Source: JANXLS01 sp035308565
Lineage (GTDB): Bacteria > Planctomycetota > SZUA-567 > H5-PLA8
Reading direction: 5' to 3'
Assembly: GCA_035308565.1 (NCBI GenBank)
Contig: DATGGK010000201.1
Location: 1-64,000, forward strand
DNA length: 64,000 nt
Part shown: piece after piece, positions 23,465 to 32,900 of the stretch
Layout: every line of letters starts with the position of its first letter
Numbering within the stretch: the stretch's first letter is position 1
The notes under the pieces: model-generated
What the model saw: only the letters and a program-made list of their open reading frames with translations
Database searches by the model: none
Told to the model about the DNA's origin: nothing
Position numbers and translations under genes: made by a program

Positions 23465-26400
23465 ATGGTTACAGGCCGTCAAATAGGCGGATATCAAATC
23501 CTGGAAGAACTCGGGCGCGGCGCCATGGGCGTCGTCTTCAAAGCCCGGCAAGTTTCCATGGACCGCATCGTTGCGATCAAATTTCTTCCCAAGAAGCTGG
23601 CGCAGGACGAACGCATCGTCGCGCGGTTCCTGCGCGAAGCGCGCGCAGCCGGGCAGTTGGCGCATCCCAACATCGTCAGCGTGCACGAGCTGGGCCTCGC
23701 CGAAGGCATGCATTTCATCGCGATGGAATACGTGGACGGCAATTCCATTCAGAAAAAGCTGAAAGAAAATGGCCCGTTTACTGAAAAGGAAACGCTGGAA
23801 ATCTCTGGGCAAATCGCCGAAGCGCTCAAACTGGCTCACGCGCGCGGCGTGCTGCACCGCGACATCAAGCCGGACAATTTCCTGATCGACAGCGCGGGGC
23901 GCGTGCGGCTTGCGGATCTGGGACTGGCCTCAATCGAAAGCAACCGCGACGGCTCGCTGACGCAGGACGGTACAACGCTGGGCACGCCGCATTACATGTC
24001 GCCGGAACAATGCAGTGGCACGCAAGTGGACGGGCGCAGCGATCTGTACAGCCTGGGCGCGTCGATGTTCGTGATGTCAACGGGCCACACGCCGTACGAA
24101 GGCAGCACGGCTGCGGCGGTGATGGTGAAAGTGTTGACCGAAGCGCCGCAGTCGATCAAAAAATTTCGCCCGCAACTTTCGCCGGGATTCGTCGCGCTGA
24201 TCGAAAAGCTGATGCAGAAAGATCCGGCGAAACGTTTCCAGAACGCGACGGAAGCGGCGGAAGCGATTCAACTCTGCAAGAGCGGGCAGTACAAACCGGT
24301 GCTCGGGCCCAAGCCGGCGGTTCCGGGAAAAGCGACTAGCGCCAAGCCGCAGGCGTCGTCTCCCGGACAAACCGAAAAGCAGACCACGCGAGTCGTAAAG
24401 CCGGAAGACTCGAAGCTGATGCCGCTGATGCTGGGCGCGGCGGCGGCGATTGGGCTGCTGGTGATCCTGGCACTGTTCAGAGGGCCGGGCGGAACGCCGC
24501 AGGCGAGCAACACGCACGCGACGACCAGCACTTCGACGCCGGCGGCGCAGACAGCCAGCGCCGATACCAAATCGACGCCGGTGATTGCGTACCACGTGCC
24601 GGGGGATGTGAAGCCGCCCGAGGCGGAGCACAATGATAAAAATCCATTGGTCGCAAAAAAATTAAAAGCGCTCGAAGACGATTTTGCAAGCAGCAAGCTC
24701 AAACCGGGCGAAGCCCTGCGCAAGCTGGCCGAATTCCGCAGAGAACATGGCGACGTGCTCAGCATCCTGCCGGGGCCGCGCAACCGCGCAAACAAACTGG
24801 AACGCGACATCCGCGCGAAATTGAATGTTATCGGCGAAGAGTGGAAGAAACTGGAGCCGCTGGTCAACGAGGATCTCAAATCCGCGCGCATAAACGACGC
24901 GCTGACGAAACTCTGCGATTTCATGAACGCTAACGAAAGCACGGACGAGGCGCTCCTGACATTGGCGCGCGTCGAACCTCTGTGTTCCGGCTTGTTGGGA
25001 AGAGCCGCGACGGTGAGCGCGTACAATCCCAGAGAAGCGGTGGCGATGTTGAAAGCGATCACCGCCAAGCTCCCGGTTAAGCAGGATGCGCAATTCAAAG
25101 CCGCGATCACCAATTACACGACGCGTGCGGAAATCCAGCAGGAGTTGGCGGAGCTTTACGAGAAGGCTGTGCAGCGAGCGCTTTATTTCGATCCGGTCGC
25201 CAAAACGTGTTTCCAATTCGGCGATGCGGCAAAGCTCCTGACTGAAGCGAAATTGAAATTCGAGGCGAGCAAAAAAGATGCGCTTGGCATGGCGGAACTT
25301 TTCAACGCCGCCGACAAATTCACGACAGCGATGCGCGCGCAGGTGAACGCGAAGCCGGTCGATCTGGCCTCGCTCAAATCGTACGCGAACGTCAAAGTCA
25401 CGCGGTGGGATGACAGCGGGCTGTCCTACATTGCTGGTGAAATACCGGAACCGCAATCGCTGAAGTGGGACAGCAAAGACGCACCGGACGTGATTTTGCG
25501 GCTGGCGAAGGAACTGCGCAAAGCGGACCTCGACAAGGCCACCGCGGCGTGGGATATCGGCACGCTGGCCTTCGCGTTGGGGATCAAGGCTGACGCCGCG
25601 AAGTTTATTCGCGAGGCGATCGCCAAAGACAAAACGCTGGAGGCCGCGGCGGCTCCGGCGTTGAAGCTGCTCAAGAGCGTCGAAGCCGCTTCGGCCAAGC
25701 CGGTCGAACCGGTGAAACCCGATAAAGTCGAATCGCCGCCGCCCGCGCCGCTGGTGACCGCCAGCAATGGCGACGAAGAATCGCGCCAGCTTTTGAAGGA
25801 CATGCAAGACGCTCAGAAAGCGAACGCAAAAGACAAACTCAAAGCGCTGCGCGCCGATCTCGAAACGAAATTTGCGCTGACCGATTTTGCGAAAGCGCAC
25901 AAAAAAGAATTCGACGAGATCGTCGCGACGCTGGACGCACCCGCGGCAAAGCCGAAAGTGGACACGCTGACGCCGGAAGAAAAAGAAGCGCGCGAGATGC
26001 TCAAGAAAGCCGGCTGGACGGAGATTGCGGGAAGTTGGATTTGGGACAAGGACAAACAGGCATTTCGCGTCGAGGGCGTGGCGGAACTGACAAATCCCGC
26101 GCTGGAATGCGACGTCAACGTGAGTTTTAAATTGCTGGAATCGACGTCGAAGCTGCGCGTGCTGGCGCGCGTGGATAAGACCGCGGCAGATCGCTTTGCC
26201 AGCTTCGGCGCGCCGGCGGGCTTGGGATTCGGCGCAGACGTCACCTATGAGCGGGCGCATGTTTATTTGGATTGGATGTTGAAAAAAGGCCGGGTAAAGG
26301 ATCCTGCGGAATCGCCACAGGAACTCCGATTGGAAAACAGGCCCTTCAACTCCATCAAGCTGAGCATGCACAAAACAATCACGGTGACGGTTGACGCGCG

Positions 26401-26500
26401 CGAATTGAAATCGGCCGGCGACGCGCGCAACACCGGCGACACGCGCGTGATCGTCAGCGGACCGGCGTTGATTGTGCCGACGATATCGAATACAAAATGA
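23465..26500 (+). CDS. Membrane-anchored Ser/Thr protein kinase
   Basis: A 1011-residue protein. The kinase domain (about 9-275) has the glycine loop GRGAMGVV (18-25), VAIK with Lys39, HRDIKPDNF (about 131-139), and ADLG instead of DFG near 150, a variant frequent in PVC kinases. The activation segment is GTPHYMSPEQC. One membrane segment lies at about 319-338. The C-terminal 650 residues are mostly helical with an alanine/lysine bias; the end (about 850-1010) looks beta-rich. The layout is a PknB-type receptor kinase, with the sensor part in the periplasm. It is followed after about 80 bp by an NtrC-type regulator on the same strand, so a functional pair is likely. The substrate is unknown. 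Confidence 0.92.
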   Translation: MVTGRQIGGYQILEELGRGAMGVVFKARQVSMDRIVAIKFLPKKLAQDERIVARFLREARAAGQLAHPNIVSVHELGLAEGMHFIAMEYVDGNSIQKKLKENGPFTEKETLEISGQIAEALKLAHARGVLHRDIKPDNFLIDSAGRVRLADLGLASIESNRDGSLTQDGTTLGTPHYMSPEQCSGTQVDGRSDLYSLGASMFVMSTGHTPYEGSTAAAVMVKVLTEAPQSIKKFRPQLSPGFVALIEKLMQKDPAKRFQNATEAAEAIQLCKSGQYKPVLGPKPAVPGKATSAKPQASSPGQTEKQTTRVVKPEDSKLMPLMLGAAAAIGLLVILALFRGPGGTPQASNTHATTSTSTPAAQTASADTKSTPVIAYHVPGDVKPPEAEHNDKNPLVAKKLKALEDDFASSKLKPGEALRKLAEFRREHGDVLSILPGPRNRANKLERDIRAKLNVIGEEWKKLEPLVNEDLKSARINDALTKLCDFMNANESTDEALLTLARVEPLCSGLLGRAATVSAYNPREAVAMLKAITAKLPVKQDAQFKAAITNYTTRAEIQQELAELYEKAVQRALYFDPVAKTCFQFGDAAKLLTEAKLKFEASKKDALGMAELFNAADKFTTAMRAQVNAKPVDLASLKSYANVKVTRWDDSGLSYIAGEIPEPQSLKWDSKDAPDVILRLAKELRKADLDKATAAWDIGTLAFALGIKADAAKFIREAIAKDKTLEAAAAPALKLLKSVEAASAKPVEPVKPDKVESPPPAPLVTASNGDEESRQLLKDMQDAQKANAKDKLKALRADLETKFALTDFAKAHKKEFDEIVATLDAPAAKPKVDTLTPEEKEAREMLKKAGWTEIAGSWIWDKDKQAFRVEGVAELTNPALECDVNVSFKLLESTSKLRVLARVDKTAADRFASFGAPAGLGFGADVTYERAHVYLDWMLKKGRVKDPAESPQELRLENRPFNSIKLSMHKTITVTVDARELKSAGDARNTGDTRVIVSGPALIVPTISNTK

Positions 26501-26552
26501 GCAGGCGGGACGTGCGAATGTGCAGGCGGGCCGCCAGCACCACAATTTTGAT

Positions 26553-26565
26553 GGCTCGGAGAGCC
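26553..26565. repeat. Small hairpin between kinase and NtrC-type gene
   Basis: GGCTC-GGA-GAGCC (26553-26565), 15 bases before the regulator's ATG. It belongs to the group of short palindromes at gene borders and may affect expression of the second gene. Confidence 0.4.
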
Positions 26566-26579
26566 GTCCTACATTGAAG

Positions 26580-28022
26580 ATGAGCAACGAGAGCAAGCCG
26601 AAGATTTTGGTCGTGGACGACGAGCCGTCGATCTGCTGGGCATTTTCACAACTGTTCAACGCGCAGGGCTGGCAGAGTCTGAGCGCCGCGTCGGCGGAAG
26701 AAGGGCTGGAGTTGGCGGAGGCCGAACGTCCCGATTTGGTGCTGCTTGACATTCGCCTTCCGGGACTATCGGGACTGGACGCGCTGCCCAAATTCCGGGC
26801 GCTCAATCCGGAATTGCCGATCTTGGTAATGACCGCACACGGCACGATGGACACGGCCATCGAAGCCACGCGGCGCGGCGCGTTCAATTACCTCACCAAG
26901 CCCATCCACAACGATGACGCGCTGCACCAGATTCGCTCGGCGTTGGAGCGGCGCAACCTGTCGCGCGAAGTCGCGCAACTGCGCCGCGAGCTGCTCGCCG
27001 GAGCAGGCCTGGACAGCATGATCGGCAAATCGCCGGAGATGCAGGAAGTTTACAAAAAAATCGGCGCCGTGGCCGGCGCGGAAAGTTCGGTGCTGATTCT
27101 GGGCGAATCGGGTTCGGGCAAAGAACTGGTCGCACGCGCGATTCACAACTATTCGGCGCGCTCTCGAGGACCGTTCGTGGCAGTGAATTGCGCGGCGCTG
27201 CCCGAACAGTTGCTGGAAAGCGAATTGTACGGCCACGTCAAGGGTGCGTTCACGGGCGCGATTCGCGACAAGGAAGGCAAGGCCGAAACGGCGCGCGGCG
27301 GGACGCTTTTTCTGGACGAGATCGGCGAAATGCCGCTATCGGTGCAGGCCAAGCTGCTGCGTTTTATCGAAGAGAAAAAGTTCGAACGCGTGGGCAGCAC
27401 GGAATCGGTCGAAGCCGACGTGCGGATTTTGGCCGCGACGAATCTGGACCTGCGCACGCAGATCAAGAAGCAGCTTTTTCGCGAAGATCTGTATTACCGG
27501 CTGAACGTCGTGTCGATCGAACTGCCGCCGCTGCGCCGCCGCAAAGACGATTTGCCACTGCTCGTGGCGAGTTTTCTAACGCGCGGAACCTCGCGCGACA
27601 AGGCCATGCCAGCGGAGGCGCAAGGCATCAGTAAAGATGCGATGGGGCTGATCGAGCGCTACGATTGGCCTGGAAACGTGCGCGAACTGCGCAACGCCAT
27701 CGAACACGCGGTGATCGTTTCGCGCGGCGCGGTGATTCTGCCCGAGCATCTTCCCGCGCACATATTGCGCAGCTTGCGCGGCGAGGACGCAGCGCCGGCT
27801 CGTTCGCTGGAAGAATTGGTGCGCGAACGCACGCTCGCGGCACTCGACAAGGCCGAAGGGCGCGAAGAGGGCAACGCGTACGCGGAGATTGTTTCGGATG
27901 TGGAGCGGGCGCTGTTGGACATGACGCTCAAGCGCGTTAACGGAAATCAGGTGAAGGCCAGCGCGCTGCTGGGAATTCATCGCACGACGCTACGGAAGAA
28001 GATGGAGGAGTTTGGGCTGTGA
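26580..28022 (+). CDS. Sigma-54-dependent response regulator, NtrC type
   Basis: A 480-residue three-domain activator. The receiver domain (about 7-120) has the acidic pair VVDDEP and phosphorylatable Asp in DLVLLDIRLPG. The AAA+ domain (about 145-385) has Walker A GESGSGKE, the sigma-54 contact motif GAFTGA, Walker B GTLFLDEIGEM and an R-finger region. A Fis-type helix-turn-helix (NQVKASALLGIHRTTLRKKM) closes the protein. The ATG at 26580 gives the canonical N-terminus; an upstream in-frame extension overlaps the kinase gene and is rejected. It should activate sigma-54 promoters when phosphorylated. No histidine kinase is adjacent; the neighbour is a Ser/Thr kinase. No convincing -24/-12 site was found in the window. 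Confidence 0.95.
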   Translation: MSNESKPKILVVDDEPSICWAFSQLFNAQGWQSLSAASAEEGLELAEAERPDLVLLDIRLPGLSGLDALPKFRALNPELPILVMTAHGTMDTAIEATRRGAFNYLTKPIHNDDALHQIRSALERRNLSREVAQLRRELLAGAGLDSMIGKSPEMQEVYKKIGAVAGAESSVLILGESGSGKELVARAIHNYSARSRGPFVAVNCAALPEQLLESELYGHVKGAFTGAIRDKEGKAETARGGTLFLDEIGEMPLSVQAKLLRFIEEKKFERVGSTESVEADVRILAATNLDLRTQIKKQLFREDLYYRLNVVSIELPPLRRRKDDLPLLVASFLTRGTSRDKAMPAEAQGISKDAMGLIERYDWPGNVRELRNAIEHAVIVSRGAVILPEHLPAHILRSLRGEDAAPARSLEELVRERTLAALDKAEGREEGNAYAEIVSDVERALLDMTLKRVNGNQVKASALLGIHRTTLRKKMEEFGL

Positions 28023-28031
28023 CGCGGGCGG

Positions 28032-28961
28032 CTATCGTGCTTGCTCCACATACCATCGATATGTTCGCTCAATTCCCTCGCGCAAACCGATTTTCGCTTT
28101 CCAGCCGAGCGCGTGTAGGCGCGAAACATCCAGCAACTTTCGCGGCGTGCCGTCGGGTTTGGTGGTGTCGAAGACCAGTTCGCCTTTATAGCCGACGATT
28201 TCGCCGACGAGTTGCGCGAGTTTCTTGATCGAGACATCTTCGCCAACGCCGACGTTGACGATCTGCTCGCCATCGTAGTTCAGCATGAGATGCACGGACG
28301 CATCCGCGAGGTCGTCCACATAGAGGAACTCGCGGTGCGGGGAACCAGTGCCCCAGATCGTGACTTGCGGAGCAGCGGCGAGTCTGGCTTCGTGAAATTT
28401 GCGGATGAGCGCCGGGAGAACATGCGAGTTTTGGAGATCGAAATTATCGCCGGGGCCGTACAGATTCGTCGGCATCAGCGCGATGGCGTTGAAGCCGTAC
28501 TGTTTGCGGTAGGCTTGTGCGGTTTTGATGCCGGCGATTTTGGCGATGGCATACCATTCGTTGGTCGGTTCAAGCACGCCGGTGAGAAGGTGTTCTTCTT
28601 TCATCGGCTGCGGCGCGAATTTCGGATAGATGCAGGAGGAGCCGAGCGCTTCCAATTTTTTCGCGCCGTTGCGATACGCGGCGTCGATGATGAACGTTTG
28701 AATGAGCAAATTGTCGCGAATAAAATCTGCGGGATAAGTGTTGTTGGCGAGGATGCCGCCGACTTTGGCCGCGGCGAGAAAAATGTACTCGGGTTTTTCG
28801 CGTTCGAAAAACGCGTTCACCGCGGATTGATTGCAGAGATCGAGTTCGGCGCGCGTTCTTAAAATCAGGTTTTCAAAACCGCGCGCGTGGAGATTGCGGA
28901 CAATCGCCGACCCAACTAATCCCCGATGCCCCGCAACATAAATTCTGCTATCTTTATTCAC
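28032..28961 (-). CDS. fcl: GDP-L-fucose synthase
   Basis: A 309-residue SDR enzyme that turns GDP-4-keto-6-deoxymannose into GDP-L-fucose using NADPH. Motifs: IYVAGHRGLVGSAIVRNL (nucleotide loop), AAKVGGILANNTYPADF, the catalytic Ser in GSSCIYP and Tyr/Lys in NEWYAIAKIAG, and MPTNLYGPGDNFD. All are diagnostic. GTG at 28961 is preferred to GTG 28976 because GGGGAG is correctly spaced from it. It heads toward the convergent NtrC-type gene (9 bp apart) and lies upstream of two glycosyltransferase genes on the same strand order, fitting surface polysaccharide synthesis. GDP-mannose 4,6-dehydratase is not in the window. Confidence 0.93.
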   Translation of the reverse strand: MNKDSRIYVAGHRGLVGSAIVRNLHARGFENLILRTRAELDLCNQSAVNAFFEREKPEYIFLAAAKVGGILANNTYPADFIRDNLLIQTFIIDAAYRNGAKKLEALGSSCIYPKFAPQPMKEEHLLTGVLEPTNEWYAIAKIAGIKTAQAYRKQYGFNAIALMPTNLYGPGDNFDLQNSHVLPALIRKFHEARLAAAPQVTIWGTGSPHREFLYVDDLADASVHLMLNYDGEQIVNVGVGEDVSIKKLAQLVGEIVGYKGELVFDTTKPDGTPRKLLDVSRLHALGWKAKIGLREGIERTYRWYVEQAR

Positions 28962-29012
28962 GGTCGTTCTCCCCACTCTGTACTCTCCACTCCCCCACTC
29001 TCACCTCTCGAC

Positions 29013-29870
29013 TTATTTCGACGGCATCTTATCGCTCTTCAGCAGCCCGCCCCACACGTCGTCGTAATCGTAATCGTTGCCGGGCAGCGCACCAGGGAGG
29101 CACGCGCCGTTGGCGATGTATTTTGAGCCGTGGCGTTCCGCGTAATAAAAATAGCGCACGCCGACGACGTGATCCCACACGTGACTGCGGATGCCGTAAG
29201 TTTGCCAGACGCGCTGAATTTCTTTTTGGCCGACGGTGTTCATTTGCGTGGACGTTTTCGCCGATTCGTGCTGGCGGAAGCAGCCGAGAAAACGGTTGAG
29301 GCGTTTGAGTTTTCCGTTGAGCATGAAGCGCGCGAAGAGATCGTAGTCCATCGCGAAATGAAATTCGGGATTGATGTTTCCGCACTTTTCGAAGATGCGC
29401 CGCCGCCAAAAACAGGTTTCCTGCGGAATCAAATCCCAGCGCAACATGCGGTAGTTGCTGTGTTCGGGCAGAATCCAATACCACATTACGCGATTTTGCG
29501 CGTTGCAGGTGCAGCGGTGGCTGTAGACGACATCGACATCGGGGTGCGTGTGGAAAAACTCGGCGACGCCAAGGAGCGCGCCTGGGGCGAGCATGTCGTC
29601 GCTGTTGAGGTAGCCCATGATTTCGCCGGTCGAGCGCGCGAAGCCGCGATGAATCGCGTCGGCCTGGCCTTTGTCTTTTTCGGAGACGTAATAGGCGAAA
29701 CGGTCGGCGTACGGTTCGAGGACCTTTTGCGTGCCGTCTTTCGATCCGCCGTCCATCACAATGTATTCGAGTTCGGGGTAGCGCTGCAATAAGACGCTGC
29801 GCACTGTCAGGCCGACATATTGGGCCTGGTTATAGGAGGGGGTGACGACGGTGAAACGAGGGTAAGGCAT
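29013..29870 (-). CDS. Family 2 glycosyltransferase
   Basis: A 285-residue GT-A enzyme. It opens with FTVVTPSYNQAQYVGLTVRS and has DGGSKDGT (UDP/GDP-sugar site) and the metal-binding region MGYLNSDDMLAPGAL. No membrane segments are seen, so it is probably cytosolic or membrane-peripheral. The ATG at 29870 matches the domain start; a GTG at 29894 is a poor alternative. It is 27 bp downstream of the large glycosyltransferase fusion and before the fucose synthase gene, so it probably adds a sugar to the same surface glycan. Confidence 0.9.
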   Translation of the reverse strand: MPYPRFTVVTPSYNQAQYVGLTVRSVLLQRYPELEYIVMDGGSKDGTQKVLEPYADRFAYYVSEKDKGQADAIHRGFARSTGEIMGYLNSDDMLAPGALLGVAEFFHTHPDVDVVYSHRCTCNAQNRVMWYWILPEHSNYRMLRWDLIPQETCFWRRRIFEKCGNINPEFHFAMDYDLFARFMLNGKLKRLNRFLGCFRQHESAKTSTQMNTVGQKEIQRVWQTYGIRSHVWDHVVGVRYFYYAERHGSKYIANGACLPGALPGNDYDYDDVWGGLLKSDKMPSK

Positions 29871-29890
29871 GGTTTTGGGTTTCAGCACAA

Positions 29891-29911
29891 ACACGGGCTA
29901 AAGGCCCGTGT
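29891..29911. repeat. Palindrome containing the stop codon of the upstream gene
   Basis: ACACGGGC (29891-29898) and GCCCGTGT (29904-29911) flank a 5-base loop. The TAG stop of the fusion gene (29900-29898) lies within it, so the last codons of that protein are palindrome-encoded. A relative with TAAAA loop is at 38169. Confidence 0.6.
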
Positions 29912-32900
29912 CATTTTTCAGCAACGCAAGAATGTAATCGCCTTTGCCGCGAATGTCCCAGACGTTTCGGATCAGGCGCTCCAAACGCGCGGCGTGGTTC
30001 AGAGCGCTTTCGGGAATGTTGGCGATGTGCGGGGTGGACCAGGCCAGGCCATGCACTTGAAAGTGCATGCTGAACGCGGTCCATTGCGCGTGCGAAAAGG
30101 TGCGCGCGCGGAGGATCGACATGTTTGTCGAATGAGCGAGGCGTTCCACGGCGCTGCGCGAATAGAGCGCATGAAAGCGGGTGAGGTGCCAATGAGCCCA
30201 GCACGGACCGAACCATTCCTGTTGAATGGAATCCAGGTTCGGTGAGGCGATCGCCAGGATGCCGCCGGGCGCGAGAAGATTTTTTAGCGCATTCAGCGTT
30301 TGGACCGGATGTGGCAAATAGGAGAAGCCTTCGCCGACGTGAACGATGTCGAATCGTTCTTTGATTGGAAATGCATACGGCACGTCGCCGATGTCGCATT
30401 CGACAACGCGGTGGCCTTTGGCGCGCGCGGCGGCGGCGGCCGCGGGATTAGCTTCAACGCCTGCGCAGCGCCATTTAGTCGCAGCCGAAATCGTGTCGAG
30501 CAGCGCGCCGTCAAAACAGCAGGCATCGAGGAAGCGCACGGCTGAGTTTTGCTCGTCGAAGATCGAAGCGAGATCGCCGAGCGTATGCGCGGCGAGTGCA
30601 ACGGCGGGCGTGGGGAATTTTGAATGCGGACGCACGCGCGCGCACCAGAGATTGCGAAGAACGCGCGCAAGAATTCCGCCGCGCAATTTTGATTTGGCGT
30701 AAGGCGACGCGTACGGCGCAGAGGGCGCGATGACGCCGGCGGGCGGTTTGGACCAATCGACCGGCGGGATCGCGAAGCGCTGCGCGCGCAGTTGCAGAGC
30801 TTGTTCGGAGTTGGGCGCGGGATGATTGAGAGCCACGCGCGAATCGTCTTTGAAATAGATGTGATTGATTTCCAATTCGCCGAGCATGGGATGGCGCGCG
30901 CTGAGCAACAGGCGATCGGGCGTTTTTCGCGTGAGCGGGCAGAGCGGCCGCGGAGCATTCAAGCTCGGTTCTTTTCCCGGCGGCGGAGGCATGTTGGGAA
31001 AATCGGCGGGATAGAAAAAATCGCGGTTGCGAAAAAGGCGCTCGGCGATGTTCTTTGCTCGCGTCCAGAAAAAACGCGGCAGGCGTTTGATGCGCCGCTT
31101 CAGATTCAGGCGCTGCTTGAATTCCATCCGCGCAACGTCCTGCTCGCGGTTGTACGCGTCCATGTTTTCGCTGATCTGGCCGGAGCGGACGCGAAAGGAA
31201 CTGGCGTGGCCGGAGACGCGATGGAGTTTGAACCAGAGCGCCATTTCAAGCCACAGCGCCCAATCGCCGGCGCGCCGCAGCTTGCGATTGACGCCGCCGA
31301 CGGCGAAATAATTTTTGCGGCGAAAAAAGACGCCGTCTTGAAAGAGCACGTGACGGTTCAGCAGCGTGAACATATCGACGTGCGGCTGCGCAATGTTGGC
31401 GAAGCGCCAGCCGTTGGAGGAGACTGTGTTTTCGTGGTAGATCACGCCGGCTTCCGGATGATCGCGGAAGAATTCCGCGACGCGCAACAGCGCGCCGGGT
31501 TCGTACATGTCGTCGGCGTTGAGGTACGCGAGGATTTCGCCGTGCGACACGTCGAAGCCTTTGCCGACAGCGTCGTACATGCCGGTATCGGGTTCGGAGA
31601 TGACGTGCGCGATGCGCCCGCGGTACTCATTAATGATATCGAGCGTGCCGTCGGTCGAGCCGCCATCAACGATGATGTATTCAAGATTCGGATGGTTCTG
31701 ATTGAGCACCGATTCGATCGTGCCGCGAATGTAGGTGGCGCAGTTGAAGACGGGCGTAACGATGGTGATCGAGGGAAGCTTGCGCGTTTCCGGGCGGCGG
31801 ACGTATTGGCGGCCATAGACGGCGAATTTGGCGATGCGGCGCGCGGTGTCCCAGATGCGTTCGTACCAATAGAGTTCGTCGTTCTTTTTGAGCTTGGTTT
31901 CGGCCTCCTTATAGATTTCGACCCAGGCGTTGCGGTCTTTCATCAGCATCGCATAGGCCTGATTTTGTTCGTCGATTTTCTTTGCGTCGGCGGCGGATTT
32001 TTCGTTGAGGCAGGCGAGTTCCACTTCGCGGCCGGCGAGTTCGTTGCGCGTGCCGGCGAGTTCGGTGCGGACGGCGGCGGCCTCGGCACGTAAGCTTTCA
32101 AGGCGGTCGCGCACGCTCTGCAATTCGGAACGTTCGCGTTTCAAGGCGCCATCGAGCGATTCCATCACGGACAGGCGCTCGACGGCAGCCATTCGGTTGG
32201 ATTCGGCGGCGGCGGCGGTTTCACGAACCATGGTTTTGAGCACGCCCAATTCGGCGTCGCGCTGCGAGACGGTGGAGAATTGGCGCGAGAGTTCGCGTTT
32301 TTCTCGCGCGGCAATGGAGGCGCTTTCTTTCAACATCGCCGCCGACGCGCTCGACGAAAGCGGCACGGCGATCACGTCGCGGCGCTGCATTGCGTTACTG
32401 CCGGTCAGATCGTTGAGCGCCGATAGAACATCGCTGCTCTCGAGCGCCTGAACGCAATACGGTTTTTCGAAAGGACAATTCCAGCCGCAGCCAATGCAAT
32501 CGACTTTTGCGGTGAGCGCGCGGCTCGATTTTGCGGCGGGAACAAAGCGCGGCCAATGCCCGCCGCCAAAGACGGCGAGCACGGGTTTGCCAAGCGCGGC
32601 GGCGATGTGCATGGGGCCGGTGTCGTGGCCAATGTAGCCGTTGGAAAGGCCGAGCAGGCCGACGAGCGTTTCGAGCTGCGAATTGGTTTCGTCAATCCAT
32701 TGAAATGTGTGCGCGCGCGCGCCGGGCATCAGCGCGCGGACGGCGTTAATGGCGGGCGCTTCGCTGCGCGGAGCGGTGAAGAGGATGCGCGTGCCGTGTT
32801 TTTGCATCCACGACGACAGCACTTCGGCCCAGCGTTCAGCGGGCCAGGTTTTGATGGAGACGTTGGCCGTGCCGCCGACGCAGACGGCGCAATAATCGTT

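Noticed and set aside
24662..26887. A 741-codon minus-strand frame over the kinase
   Set aside because: Arg/Phe-rich antisense translation with no domain; the kinase frame is certain.
30792..32093. A 433-codon plus-strand frame over the glycosyltransferase fusion
   Set aside because: Shadow of the GT2 and coiled-coil parts; no ribosome binding site and no recognisable domain.
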